Shown: positions 1 through 6,925, numbered from the stretch's first letter. The stretch: 7,056 bases of DNA from Actinomycetota bacterium (GCA_003140115.1 PLIQ01000254.1:1-7056); one strand, 5' to 3'. Notes: generated from the sequence alone by a model not told the origin. Numbers and translations: made by a program.

Positions 1-173
1 GCGGCCGGGATCGCGCCGATCGACCCGGGCTGGGTCGTCTCCCCGGGAGGGGCGGTTGGCGTGGTCGTCCCGCTGGTGGTGCTACTGGTACTGCTGCTAC
101 AGGCGGCAAGAGCGGTGACGCTCGCTACCGCAAGGGCAAGCACGCCGATGCGCTTGGTTCCGAATCTGGTCAT
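1..173 (-). CDS. Secreted lipoprotein, N-terminal part only
   Basis: Reading leftwards from the ATG at 173-171, the frame stays open for 57 codons to the window edge. Residues 1-24 form a lipoprotein signal peptide: a basic start (MTRFGTKR), a hydrophobic core (IGVLALAVASVTAL) and a lipobox LAAC with the lipidated cysteine at residue 25. After it comes a flexible Ser/Thr/Pro/Gly-rich linker (residues 26-50), as is usual in actinobacterial lipoproteins anchored to the outer face of the membrane. A strong Shine-Dalgarno, AAGGAGG, lies 8 bases before the ATG. The mature domain is outside the window, so the function is unknown. A solute-binding protein of an ABC transporter is a common type with this architecture, but that is only a guess. 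The gene lies 735 bases beyond purU on the same strand, too far to assume one operon. I am sure of the lipoprotein call and not of the role. Confidence 0.85.
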   Translation of the reverse strand, partial: MTRFGTKRIGVLALAVASVTALAACSSSTSSTTSGTTTPTAPPGETTQPGSIGAIPA

Positions 174-181
174 CGCTCCTC

Positions 182-188
182 CCTCCTT
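182..188 (-). promoter_or_regulatory. Shine-Dalgarno site of the lipoprotein gene
   Basis: The minus strand reads AAGGAGG here, 8 bases before the ATG at 173-171. It is a near-perfect match to the anti-Shine-Dalgarno sequence. A second GGAGGAG lies only 2 bases from the ATG and is badly spaced. The first site fixes this ATG as the start. Confidence 0.8.
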
Positions 189-339
189 GCGCTGTTCGCG
201 CCACTGGTCCGTCCTGGGGTCATCAGCTTGTCGCCCTTCTCTCTCGCAGTTCGCCGGGTGATCCGCTCCGCCACCGTCGCGGGGCACTGGGTCACAATCC
301 CCCCGATAGCAGTACGGCCCGTCTCCCCGGCACATCCGC

Positions 340-360
340 GCCGGCCCATGACGGGCCGGC
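340..360. repeat. 8-bp perfect inverted repeat (stem-loop)
   Basis: GCCGGCCC (340-347) and GGGCCGGC (353-360) are exact inverted copies around a 5-base loop. A second, smaller stem, CCGGT (360-364) with ACCGG (370-374), follows directly. There is no T-run on either strand, so this is not a textbook terminator. It lies about 165 bases upstream of the lipoprotein ATG and would sit in that gene's leader or promoter region. Its role is unknown. Confidence 0.6.
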
Positions 361-660
361 CGGTCAGTTACCGGTGTTATGAGTTAGCGGAAGCGTAAGT
401 TCCATATTGCATCGATCTCCAGGCAAAAAAGTCACAACTTGCCATCAATCCCTTGGGAACAGCGTCCCGCCGTGTCTCCGATAGCATTCGGACATTTCCA
501 GATCTAACCACTTTTGTAAACTTCAGGCCCAGCGGACACAACGGACCTCGCCTGCGTGAAGGCTTGCCGCGGAAGCCGCGTCCGACCGCAGAATCTCCGT
601 CCGCGACTGTTGCCGCCGCCAAGAACGTCGGTCGAGGCACCCCGCCGTGACATCCTGGGA

Positions 661-685
661 CGGTCGGCGTCATCTTCGCCGACCG
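661..685 (-). terminator. 9-bp stem-loop, possible terminator of the fabG-fabI-purU transcript
   Basis: CGGTCGGCG (661-669) and CGCCGACCG (677-685) pair perfectly around a 7-base loop. The stem lies about 225 bases beyond the purU stop in the direction of transcription. It has no following T-run, which is common for GC-rich actinobacterial terminators but leaves the call weak. The right arm can instead pair with a second GGTCGGCG copy at 751-758, so the element could also be a regulatory fold. Confidence 0.35.
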
Positions 686-869
686 CTACTAAGCGTAGCC
701 GTATAACGATGAGTAGACCAACAGCTACTTTAAGTATCCGACGCGGAGGGGGTCGGCGTCGGCTGGCGCGTCCCCGCGGCGCGTCCCGGCGGCGTGAAAA
801 TCCGGGTTTCATGACGTGCCGCGGTCCGTAGGCCGGTCGGCGGCGGCCGGTTCGCTCGCGGACGCCAGG

Positions 870-923
870 CGCGGGTCCGGTTCACCGGAAGATCGCCGCG
901 GGTCCGGTTCACCGGAAGATCAC
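870..923. repeat. 27-bp tandem duplication over the 3' end of purU
   Basis: Positions 870-896 and 897-923 are adjacent copies of one 27-bp unit with 26 of 27 bases identical; the only difference is G at 895 against A at 922. The right-hand copy contains the last four codons of purU and its TGA (911-909). The left-hand copy lies just beyond the stop and repeats the same codons and a second in-frame TGA (884-882). Each copy also holds a small hairpin, TCCGG-TTCA-CCGGA (876-889 and 903-916), with the stop codon across its loop. The high identity suggests a recent slippage duplication. Confidence 0.9.
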
Positions 924-1808
924 CGTGCGGCGGCCGTGCAGCAGGACACGGTGCTCAGCGTGCCAGCGCACGGCGCGGGCCAGCGCGACCCGCTCGGCGT
1001 CACGGCCGATGGCCGCCAGGTCTTCCGGGCTGCCGGTGTGATCCACCCGGGCCACCTCCTGCTCGATGATGGGCCCCTCGTCCAGGTCGGCGGTGACGTA
1101 GTGCGCGGTCGCGCCGATCAGCTTCACGCCGTGCGCGTGCGCCTGATGATACGGCCGCGCGCCCTTGAAGCTGGGCAGGAAGGAATGGTGGATGTTGATG
1201 ATCCGGCCCGGCAGCTTGGCGCACAACCCCGGTGACAGGATACGCATGTAGCGGGCCAGGACGACCAAGTCGATGCTCAGCTCGCTGACCAGGTCCAGCA
1301 ACCGGCCCTCGGCCCGCTGCGCGGCCAGCGGGTCGTGCGGGTCGGCGGGCACGTGCTCGAAGGCGACGCCGTGCGCCGTCGCGAGCGCGGCCAGGTCGGG
1401 ATGGTTGCCGATCACCAGCGGGACGTCGATGCGCAGCGACTCGGCCGCCCGCCGGTACAGCAGGTCGTTCAGGCAGTGACCGGCCCTGGACACCATGATC
1501 AGCACCCGGGGCTGGACCGCCGTGTCGTGCAGTTCCCAGTCCATCGCGAACTCGGCCGCCACCGGGCTGAACCCGGAGTACAGGTCCTGGTAGGTCGCGG
1601 GACCCGGCCGCAGGCTCTCCACGTGCACCCGCATGAAGAACCGGCCGGCGGTACGGTCGCCGAACTGCTGGCTGTCCAGCACGTTGCAGCCCGCGTGGTG
1701 CAGGTACGCGGCGACCGCGTGCACGATCCCGACGCGATCAGGGCAGGACAAGGTGAGGACGTACTCGCTGCGGGCGCTGCTGGCCTGGCCTCCTGCGGCG
1801 GAGGGCAT
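909..1808 (-). CDS. purU: Formyltetrahydrofolate deformylase PurU
   Basis: PurU hydrolyses 10-formyltetrahydrofolate to formate and tetrahydrofolate in the cytosol. It balances the one-carbon pool and, in E. coli, supplies formate to PurT for purine synthesis. The 299-residue protein has the usual two parts. An N-terminal ACT regulatory domain spans about residues 14-90 (EYVLTLSCPDRVGIVHAVAA). A formyltransferase-like catalytic domain follows from about residue 100, with GNHPDL at 134-139, NIHHSFLPSFKGA at 205-217 and LDEGPIIEQ at 242-250. N205, H207 and D243 match the Asn-His-Asp triad of glycinamide ribonucleotide transformylases, including the 36-residue His-Asp spacing. The length is close to the family's roughly 280, with about ten extra N-terminal residues. 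The ATG shares one base with the fabI stop (TGATG) and has no clear Shine-Dalgarno, so translation probably depends on fabI. The stop lies inside a 27-bp tandem repeat. Confidence 0.95.
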   Translation of the reverse strand: MPSAAGGQASSARSEYVLTLSCPDRVGIVHAVAAYLHHAGCNVLDSQQFGDRTAGRFFMRVHVESLRPGPATYQDLYSGFSPVAAEFAMDWELHDTAVQPRVLIMVSRAGHCLNDLLYRRAAESLRIDVPLVIGNHPDLAALATAHGVAFEHVPADPHDPLAAQRAEGRLLDLVSELSIDLVVLARYMRILSPGLCAKLPGRIINIHHSFLPSFKGARPYHQAHAHGVKLIGATAHYVTADLDEGPIIEQEVARVDHTGSPEDLAAIGRDAERVALARAVRWHAEHRVLLHGRRTVIFR

Positions 1809-2578
1809 CAGGCGCCTACCGCATGGACGCCGCCGTCGACGTGGACGATCTCGCCGGTGGTGGCGGGGAACCAGTCGGACAGCAGCGCGACGCAGCCGCG
1901 CGCGACCGGCTCCGGGTCGGTGATCTTCCAGCCGAGCGGAGCGCGATCACCCCACACGCCCTCGAACCGGTCAAAGCCCGGGATCGACTTGGCGGCCATG
2001 GTCCGCAGCGGTCCCGCCGCCACCAGGTTGACCCGTATCCCCTTCGGGCCGAGGTCACGGGCGAGATACCGGGCGCACGACTCCAGGCCGGCCTTGGCCA
2101 CGCCCATCCAGTCGTAGCCCGGCCAGGCCACGCTCGCGTCGAAGTCCAGGCCCACCACCGAACCACCGCCGCCCATCAGGGGCAGGGCGGCCATCGTGAC
2201 CGCCTTCAGCGAGTACGCCGAGACCTGCATCGCGGTGGCCACGTCGGGCCACTTGGTGCGCAGGAAGTTCCCGCCGAGCGCCTCTTCCGGGTTAGCGTAG
2301 GCGATCGCGTGCAGCACGCCGTCCAGGCCGTCTACGTGCGCGGAAAGCCGTTCGGCGAGCGAGTCGAGGTGCTCCTCGCTGGTCACGTCCAGCTCGAGGA
2401 CCGGCGGCGGGACAGGCAGCCGCCTGGCGATCCGCTCGACCAGGGTCAGCCTGCCGAATCCGGTGAGCACGACGCTCGCGCCCTCCTGCTGCGCCACCCG
2501 GGCCACGTGGAACGCGATCGAGGCATCGGTGATGACCCCGGTTACCAGGATCCGCTTGCCCGCCAGGATTCCCATCAC
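1808..2578 (-). CDS. fabI: Enoyl-[acyl-carrier-protein] reductase, FabI/InhA type
   Basis: This cytosolic enzyme carries out the last reduction of each FAS-II elongation cycle, converting trans-2-enoyl-ACP to acyl-ACP with NAD(P)H. The 256 residues align almost end to end with mycobacterial InhA. The N-terminal GKRILVTGVITDASIAFHVA (residues 7-26) is the nucleotide-binding start. Y155 and K162 (YDWMGVAK) form the FabI-type Tyr-x6-Lys active site. F146 in GLDFD corresponds to InhA Phe149. NLVAAGP is at 184-190 and VHVDGG near the end. The loop normally reading HSIGF is HAIAY at 90-94, substituting two positions known for inhibitor resistance in other FabI enzymes. The start is GTG (2578-2576), followed at once by ATG; GGGAG at 2590-2586 serves either, and InhA alignment favours the GTG. 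fabI follows fabG after 121 bases and overlaps purU by one base. Confidence 0.95.
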   Translation of the reverse strand: MMGILAGKRILVTGVITDASIAFHVARVAQQEGASVVLTGFGRLTLVERIARRLPVPPPVLELDVTSEEHLDSLAERLSAHVDGLDGVLHAIAYANPEEALGGNFLRTKWPDVATAMQVSAYSLKAVTMAALPLMGGGGSVVGLDFDASVAWPGYDWMGVAKAGLESCARYLARDLGPKGIRVNLVAAGPLRTMAAKSIPGFDRFEGVWGDRAPLGWKITDPEPVARGCVALLSDWFPATTGEIVHVDGGVHAVGA

Positions 2579-2699
2579 AGCCTCACTCCCATGGTGTTCG
2601 GCACAAGTCCCACCCTGCCTGGCCGATCCCGTTAACTAAATGACCAGCGGTACGAACGTTCCCGCCGGAGCTTGTGCGCACTAGACAAATGACGACGCC
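2579..2699 (-). promoter_or_regulatory. fabG-fabI gap with possible internal promoter or operator
   Basis: The 121 bases between fabG and fabI are long for a simple operon join and are less GC-rich than the genes. They contain an 8-bp palindrome, GAACGTTC (2654-2661), and a GTTAAC palindrome (2631-2636). On the minus strand a TAGTTA hexamer (2638-2633) could act as a -10 for fabI, but no good -35 precedes it. The gap may allow fabI-purU transcription independent of fabG; this is inference. Confidence 0.3.
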
Positions 2700-3518
<819 letters not shown>

Positions 3519-3552
3519 CCGCAGGGGTGCTGGTGGGACGGGGCGGGTGAGA

Positions 3553-3558
3553 TAGGTT
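3553..3558 (+). promoter_or_regulatory. Candidate -10 element for leaderless tldD
   Basis: TAGGTT fits the TAnnnT -10 consensus and ends 8 bases before the tldD GTG at 3567. Transcription should therefore begin at or just before the start codon. No Shine-Dalgarno precedes the GTG, which fits a leaderless mRNA. The -35 region is not convincing. Confidence 0.5.
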
Positions 3559-3566
3559 TTGTTGTC

Positions 3567-5078
3567 GTGAATGATCGAGAGCCGGAGATCGACCCTGAGT
3601 TCACGGCCCTGCCGCTACGCGACCTAGCCGACGCGGCCCTCGCGCAGGCCAAGGCCCTCGGCGCCCAGCACGCCGACTTCCGGGCCGAGCGTCTGCGGGC
3701 GCAGCAGATCGGGCTGTCCGACGGGACCCCGCAGACCCTGTTCGACGCCGACGACACCGGCCTGGCCGTCCGCGTCATCGTGGACGGCACGTGGGGCTTC
3801 GCGTCGGCCGTCGACCTGACTGCGGACGCCGCGGCGCGCGCGGCGCGGGAGGCGGTCGAGGTGGCCAAGGTGGCGGCGGCCATGAACACCGAGCCCATCG
3901 AGCTCGCCGACGAGCCCGGCTACGGCGACGTGACCTGGATATCGGCGTACCAGATCGATCCGTTCACGATCAGCGTCCCGGACAAGGTGGCGCTGCTGGC
4001 GCAGTGGAGCACGGCCCTGCTCCGGCACGACGCGGTCAGCCACGTGGACGCCGCGCTGCGGCAGGTCAAGGAGTGCAAGTTCTACGCCGACGGGGCCACC
4101 GCCGCGACCCAGCAACGGGTCCGGCTGGCTCCGGTGATCACCGCCGTCGCGGTCACCGAGGACGGCCGGTTCGACACCATGCGGACGCTCGCCCCGCCAG
4201 CCGGACGTGGGTATGAGTACCTCACCGGCGGCGGCTGGGACTTCGACCGCGAACTGGCCGAGCTGCCTGAGCTCCTGGCGGCCAAGCTGAGGGCTCCCAC
4301 GGTCCAGGCCGGGTCCTACGACCTGGTGATCGACCCGTCCAACCTGTGGCTCACGATTCACGAGTCGATCGGCCACGCGACCGAACTCGACCGGGCGCTG
4401 GGCTACGAGGCCGCCTACGCGGGCACCTCGTTCGCCACCCCGGACAAGCTCGGGAGCCTGAAGTACGGATCGGACGTCATGCGCGTCACCGGCGATCGCA
4501 TCGTTGAGCACGGCCTGGCTACGATCGGCTACGACGACGAGGGCGTGGCCGGCCAGTCCTGGGACCTGATCACCGGGGGCGTCCTAACCGGCTATCAGCT
4601 CGACCGGCGGATGGCGCGCAGCCGCGGCTTCGGGCGCTCCAACGGCTGCGCGTTCTCGGACGGGCCGAACCATATCCCGCTGCAGCGGATGGCGAATGTG
4701 TCGCTGCAGCCCGCCCCGGCCGGCGGCCCCTCGACCGAGGACCTGATCTCCGGCGTGGCGGACGGCATCTACATCCTCGGCGACAAGAGCTGGTCGATCG
4801 ACATGCAGCGGTACAACTTCCAGTTCACTGGCCAGCGGTTCTTCAAGATCAAGAACGGAAAGCTGGCCGGGCAGCTGCGGGACGTGGCGTACCAGGCCAC
4901 CACCACCGACTTCTGGGGCGCCATGGAGGCCGTCGGCGGACCGCAGACCTACGTCCTCGGCGGGGCGTTCAACTGCGGCAAGGGCCAGCCCGGCCAGGTC
5001 GCTCCGGTCAGCCACGGCTGCCCGGCCGCGCTGCTGCGCGGGATACGGATCCTCAACACGGTCGAGGAGGGCCAGTGA
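3567..5078 (+). CDS. tldD: Metalloprotease TldD, catalytic subunit of TldD/TldE
   Basis: TldD is the zinc-bearing half of a cytosolic heterodimeric protease that degrades unfolded peptides. In E. coli it matures microcin B17 and degrades the antitoxin CcdA; older annotations call it a modulator of DNA gyrase. The 503 residues include the defining HExxxH motif, H265-E266-SIG-H270, within WLTIHESIGHATELDRALGY. A late cysteine, C470 in FNCGKGQ, is at the place of the third zinc ligand of E. coli TldD (Cys454). The N-terminal domain (about 20-240) and C-terminal domain (about 245-495) are both complete; the length is slightly above the roughly 480 of E. coli TldD. The start is the only reasonable one: GTG 3567, without a Shine-Dalgarno and 8 bases after a -10-like TAGGTT, suggesting a leaderless mRNA. 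The stop overlaps tldE by 4 bases. Substrates in this organism are unknown, and no modified-peptide precursor is visible nearby. Confidence 0.95.
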   Translation: MNDREPEIDPEFTALPLRDLADAALAQAKALGAQHADFRAERLRAQQIGLSDGTPQTLFDADDTGLAVRVIVDGTWGFASAVDLTADAAARAAREAVEVAKVAAAMNTEPIELADEPGYGDVTWISAYQIDPFTISVPDKVALLAQWSTALLRHDAVSHVDAALRQVKECKFYADGATAATQQRVRLAPVITAVAVTEDGRFDTMRTLAPPAGRGYEYLTGGGWDFDRELAELPELLAAKLRAPTVQAGSYDLVIDPSNLWLTIHESIGHATELDRALGYEAAYAGTSFATPDKLGSLKYGSDVMRVTGDRIVEHGLATIGYDDEGVAGQSWDLITGGVLTGYQLDRRMARSRGFGRSNGCAFSDGPNHIPLQRMANVSLQPAPAGGPSTEDLISGVADGIYILGDKSWSIDMQRYNFQFTGQRFFKIKNGKLAGQLRDVAYQATTTDFWGAMEAVGGPQTYVLGGAFNCGKGQPGQVAPVSHGCPAALLRGIRILNTVEEGQ

Positions 5079-6505
5079 GCGGATTGTCCCCGCAGGAAGC
5101 CGTCGAGCGGGCGCTGGCCGCCAGCCGGTCCGGCGACTGCGTGGTGATCGCCGAGGAGACCTCCAGCGCCAACCTGCGCTGGGCGGGTAACACGCTCACC
5201 ACCAACGGCGTGTCCAGCTCGCGCCAGCTCACCGTCATCGCCGTCGACCATCGGGCCGAAGGAACCTCGGCCGGCATCATCTCCCGGGCCGGGGTCCGCC
5301 CCGACCAGATCGAGGAGGTGGTGCGTGAGGCGGAGCACGCTGCCGCCGAGGCCGCACCCGCCGAGGATGCCGCGCAGGTGACCGGGCCGGACGAGGCTGG
5401 GTCGTTCGGGATAAAAGGTGACGAACCACTCTGGGACGGCCCGCCAGGCCGGACCGAAATCGGCGTGCTGCGCGACTTCGCGGCCGCGCTGGGCGAGACG
5501 CTGCGCCAGTCCCAGGCCGCGGACCGGAAGCTGTACGGGTTTGCCGAGCACGATCTGGTCAGCACGTTCCTGGGCACCTCGCGCGGGCTGCGGCGGCGGT
5601 ACGACCAGCCGACCGGGCGGGTCGAGCTGAACGCGAAATCCGCCGACCTGACCCGGTCGGCCTGGACCGGCGCGGCCACCCGCGACTTCGCCGACGTGGA
5701 CGTCGTGGGCCTGGCGGCCGGGCTCGGCGAGCGCCTCGACTGGGCCAAGCGCTCGATCTCGCTGCCGGCCGGCCGGTACGAGACGCTGCTGCCGCCTACC
5801 GCCGTGTCCGACCTGCTCATCTACCTGTACTGGTCGGCCGGGGCCAAGGACGCGGCTGACGGGCGGACGGTGTTCAGCAAGGCCGGCGGCGGGACCAGGG
5901 TCGGCGAGCAGTTGTCGACCCAGCCCGTGACGCTGTCCAGTGACCCGCTGGCGGCCGGGCTGCGCTGCCCGCCGTTCGTGATCGCGCACGCGTCCGGGCG
6001 CGACTCTTCGGTCTTCGACAACGGGCTCGCGCTGAGCTCGACCGCCTGGATCCAGGACGGCACGCTGGCCGCCCTGCACTCCTCACGGCACTCCGCGGCG
6101 CTGGCCGGGCTGCCGTTCACGCCCGCCGTCGACAACCTGATCTTCGCCACCGCTGCGCCCGCATCCGGGGCCGCGGCGCCGACGCTGGAGGAGATGATCG
6201 CGTCCACCGACCGTGCGCTGCTGCTGACCTGCCTGTGGTACATCCGCGACGTCGACCCGCAGGTCCTGCTGCTCACCGGGCTCACCAGGGACGGGGTCTA
6301 CCTGGTGGAGGACGGCGAGGTGGTCGGCGCGGTGAACAACTTCAGGTTCAACGAGTCGCCGGTGGCCATGCTCGGCCGGCTGCTGGAGGTCGGCGGGACC
6401 GTGCCGACCCTGCCGCGCGAATGGGGCGACTACTTCAACCGCGCCGCGATGCCGCCGGTGCGGGTGGAGGGCTTCAACATGTCGTCGGTGAGCCAGGCCA
6501 GCTGA
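5075..6505 (+). CDS. tldE: TldE/PmbA, non-catalytic partner of TldD
   Basis: TldE (PmbA) pairs with TldD to form the protease; it resembles TldD but does not bind the catalytic zinc. The 476-residue protein has an N-terminal domain with SSANLRWAGNTLTTNGV (30-46) and a C-terminal domain with the family signature DGVYLVEDGEVVGAVNNFRF (406-425). No HExxxH is present; the equivalent stretch near residues 238-250 reads TLLPPTAVSDLLI. A length slightly above 450 is normal, and residues 88-102 form an Ala/Glu-rich insert. The GTG start at 5075 shares GTGA with the tldD stop. It is preceded by GGAGG at 5066-5070, 4 bases from the start, so translation is coupled and a fixed ratio of the two subunits is likely. 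There is no gap for a separate promoter. Confidence 0.93.
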   Translation: MSGLSPQEAVERALAASRSGDCVVIAEETSSANLRWAGNTLTTNGVSSSRQLTVIAVDHRAEGTSAGIISRAGVRPDQIEEVVREAEHAAAEAAPAEDAAQVTGPDEAGSFGIKGDEPLWDGPPGRTEIGVLRDFAAALGETLRQSQAADRKLYGFAEHDLVSTFLGTSRGLRRRYDQPTGRVELNAKSADLTRSAWTGAATRDFADVDVVGLAAGLGERLDWAKRSISLPAGRYETLLPPTAVSDLLIYLYWSAGAKDAADGRTVFSKAGGGTRVGEQLSTQPVTLSSDPLAAGLRCPPFVIAHASGRDSSVFDNGLALSSTAWIQDGTLAALHSSRHSAALAGLPFTPAVDNLIFATAAPASGAAAPTLEEMIASTDRALLLTCLWYIRDVDPQVLLLTGLTRDGVYLVEDGEVVGAVNNFRFNESPVAMLGRLLEVGGTVPTLPREWGDYFNRAAMPPVRVEGFNMSSVSQAS

Positions 6506-6507
6506 CG

Positions 6508-6524
6508 GCGCGGGCGAGTCGCGC
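6508..6524 (+). repeat. Small stem-loop after the tldE stop
   Basis: GCGCG (6508-6512) and CGCGC (6520-6524) can form a 5-bp stem with a 7-base loop directly after the tldE TGA. It lacks a T-run and is too weak to call a terminator, but it could reduce readthrough into the next gene. Confidence 0.2.
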
Positions 6525-6541
6525 TGCCGCACGGCGAGGCA

Positions 6542-6547
6542 TACCGT
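6542..6547 (+). promoter_or_regulatory. Candidate -10 element for the DUF3099 gene
   Basis: TACCGT fits the TAnnnT -10 pattern and ends 6 bases before the ATG at 6554, so transcription would start at the ATG itself. The G-run next to the ATG is too close to serve as a Shine-Dalgarno. This suggests a leaderless mRNA made separately from tldD-tldE. The -35 is unclear. Confidence 0.45.
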
Positions 6548-6553
6548 GGGGGA

Positions 6554-6925
6554 ATGAGGTTGGGTCACGCTGACCGCGGGCGGTCGCAGGTGCACATGGT
6601 GACGCAGGCACGGCGCTCGCTGTCCGAGGACATCAGCTTCCGGCAGCGCAGGTACCTGCTGATGATGGGCGTCCGCGCCCTCTGCTTCATAATCGCCGTG
6701 GTTATGTTCGTCAATCACCTGGGCTGGCTCACTGTGATACCGGCCGCCGGCGCTATCTTCATTCCCTATTTCGCCGTGGTGTTCGCCAACGGCGGCCGGG
6801 AGCCGAGCAACACCCGCGGCTTCATGGAGTACCACCCCAACCTGCCCGTGACCCGTGACCCGGCCGGCCCATCCTCAGAAAACGGCCATCGGACCGCACC
6901 GCCAGGTGGCGGCGGCGACAACTGA
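6554..6925 (+). CDS. DUF3099 family membrane protein
   Basis: This small membrane protein of unknown function is widespread in actinobacteria. The 123 residues match the DUF3099 pattern. A polar N-terminus carries a conserved-looking stretch, ARRSLSEDISFRQRRYLL (19-36). Two hydrophobic helices follow at about 37-53 (MMGVRALCFIIAVVMFV) and 57-78 (GWLTVIPAAGAIFIPYFAVVF). Then comes ANGGREP and a disordered Pro/Gly/Ser-rich tail. The helix topology and charged ends suggest both termini face the cytosol (positive-inside rule; inference). The ATG at 6554 is used because a -10-like hexamer ends 6 bases before it. Met15 is a later possible start that would keep the conserved part. It follows tldE by 48 bases on the same strand. 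No function can be assigned from sequence. Confidence 0.8.
   Translation: MRLGHADRGRSQVHMVTQARRSLSEDISFRQRRYLLMMGVRALCFIIAVVMFVNHLGWLTVIPAAGAIFIPYFAVVFANGGREPSNTRGFMEYHPNLPVTRDPAGPSSENGHRTAPPGGGGDN

Larger units (their letters stand above)
174..908. other. Long intergenic region without a supported gene
   Basis: This stretch of about 735 bases separates the lipoprotein gene from the purU stop; both are on the minus strand. It includes the lipoprotein's Shine-Dalgarno, stem-loops at 340-374, a lower-GC stretch at about 360-535, stem-loop sequences at 661-758, and a tandem repeat reaching in from purU. The lower-GC stretch has an A-run at 425-430 (T-run on the minus strand) and is the most likely place for the lipoprotein promoter, but I find no convincing -35/-10 pair there. 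The short reading frames that cross this region encode Arg/Pro/Ser-rich low-complexity peptides with no good ribosome site, so I do not call genes. A small RNA or an unusual short gene cannot be excluded. Confidence 0.6.

Noticed and set aside
61..261. 66-codon plus-strand frame with a hydrophobic N-terminus
   Set aside because: It is the antisense shadow of the lipoprotein signal peptide and linker, which has a far better ribosome site and a canonical lipobox.
420..445. T-run on the minus strand with a short AAGT/ACTT stem as a terminator
   Set aside because: The stem is only 4 bp and AT-rich, too weak to terminate, and lies where a promoter is more likely.
377..673. 98-codon minus-strand frame in the long gap
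   Set aside because: It has no recognisable motif and Arg/Gly-rich composition, overlaps other equally poor frames, and runs through the likely promoter region. Not supported as a gene.
504..831. Overlapping frames on both strands encoding Arg/Pro-rich peptides
   Set aside because: This is typical of random high-GC sequence: no Shine-Dalgarno, no domain, and stem-loop sequences embedded in them.
816..1235. 139-codon plus-strand frame
   Set aside because: It is antisense to purU, whose catalytic motifs are unmistakable.
1335..2635. Long plus-strand frames (1335-2117 and 1823-2635)
   Set aside because: They are antisense shadows of purU and fabI, produced by GC bias at third codon positions.
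3624..4511. 295-codon minus-strand frame
   Set aside because: It is antisense to the clearly identified tldD and has no domain resemblance.
4949..6079. 376-codon minus-strand frame
   Set aside because: It is antisense to tldE, with low-complexity Arg/Gly/Pro composition.
6083..6835. 250-codon minus-strand frame
   Set aside because: It is antisense to the end of tldE and the DUF3099 gene; His/Arg/Gln-rich shadow composition.
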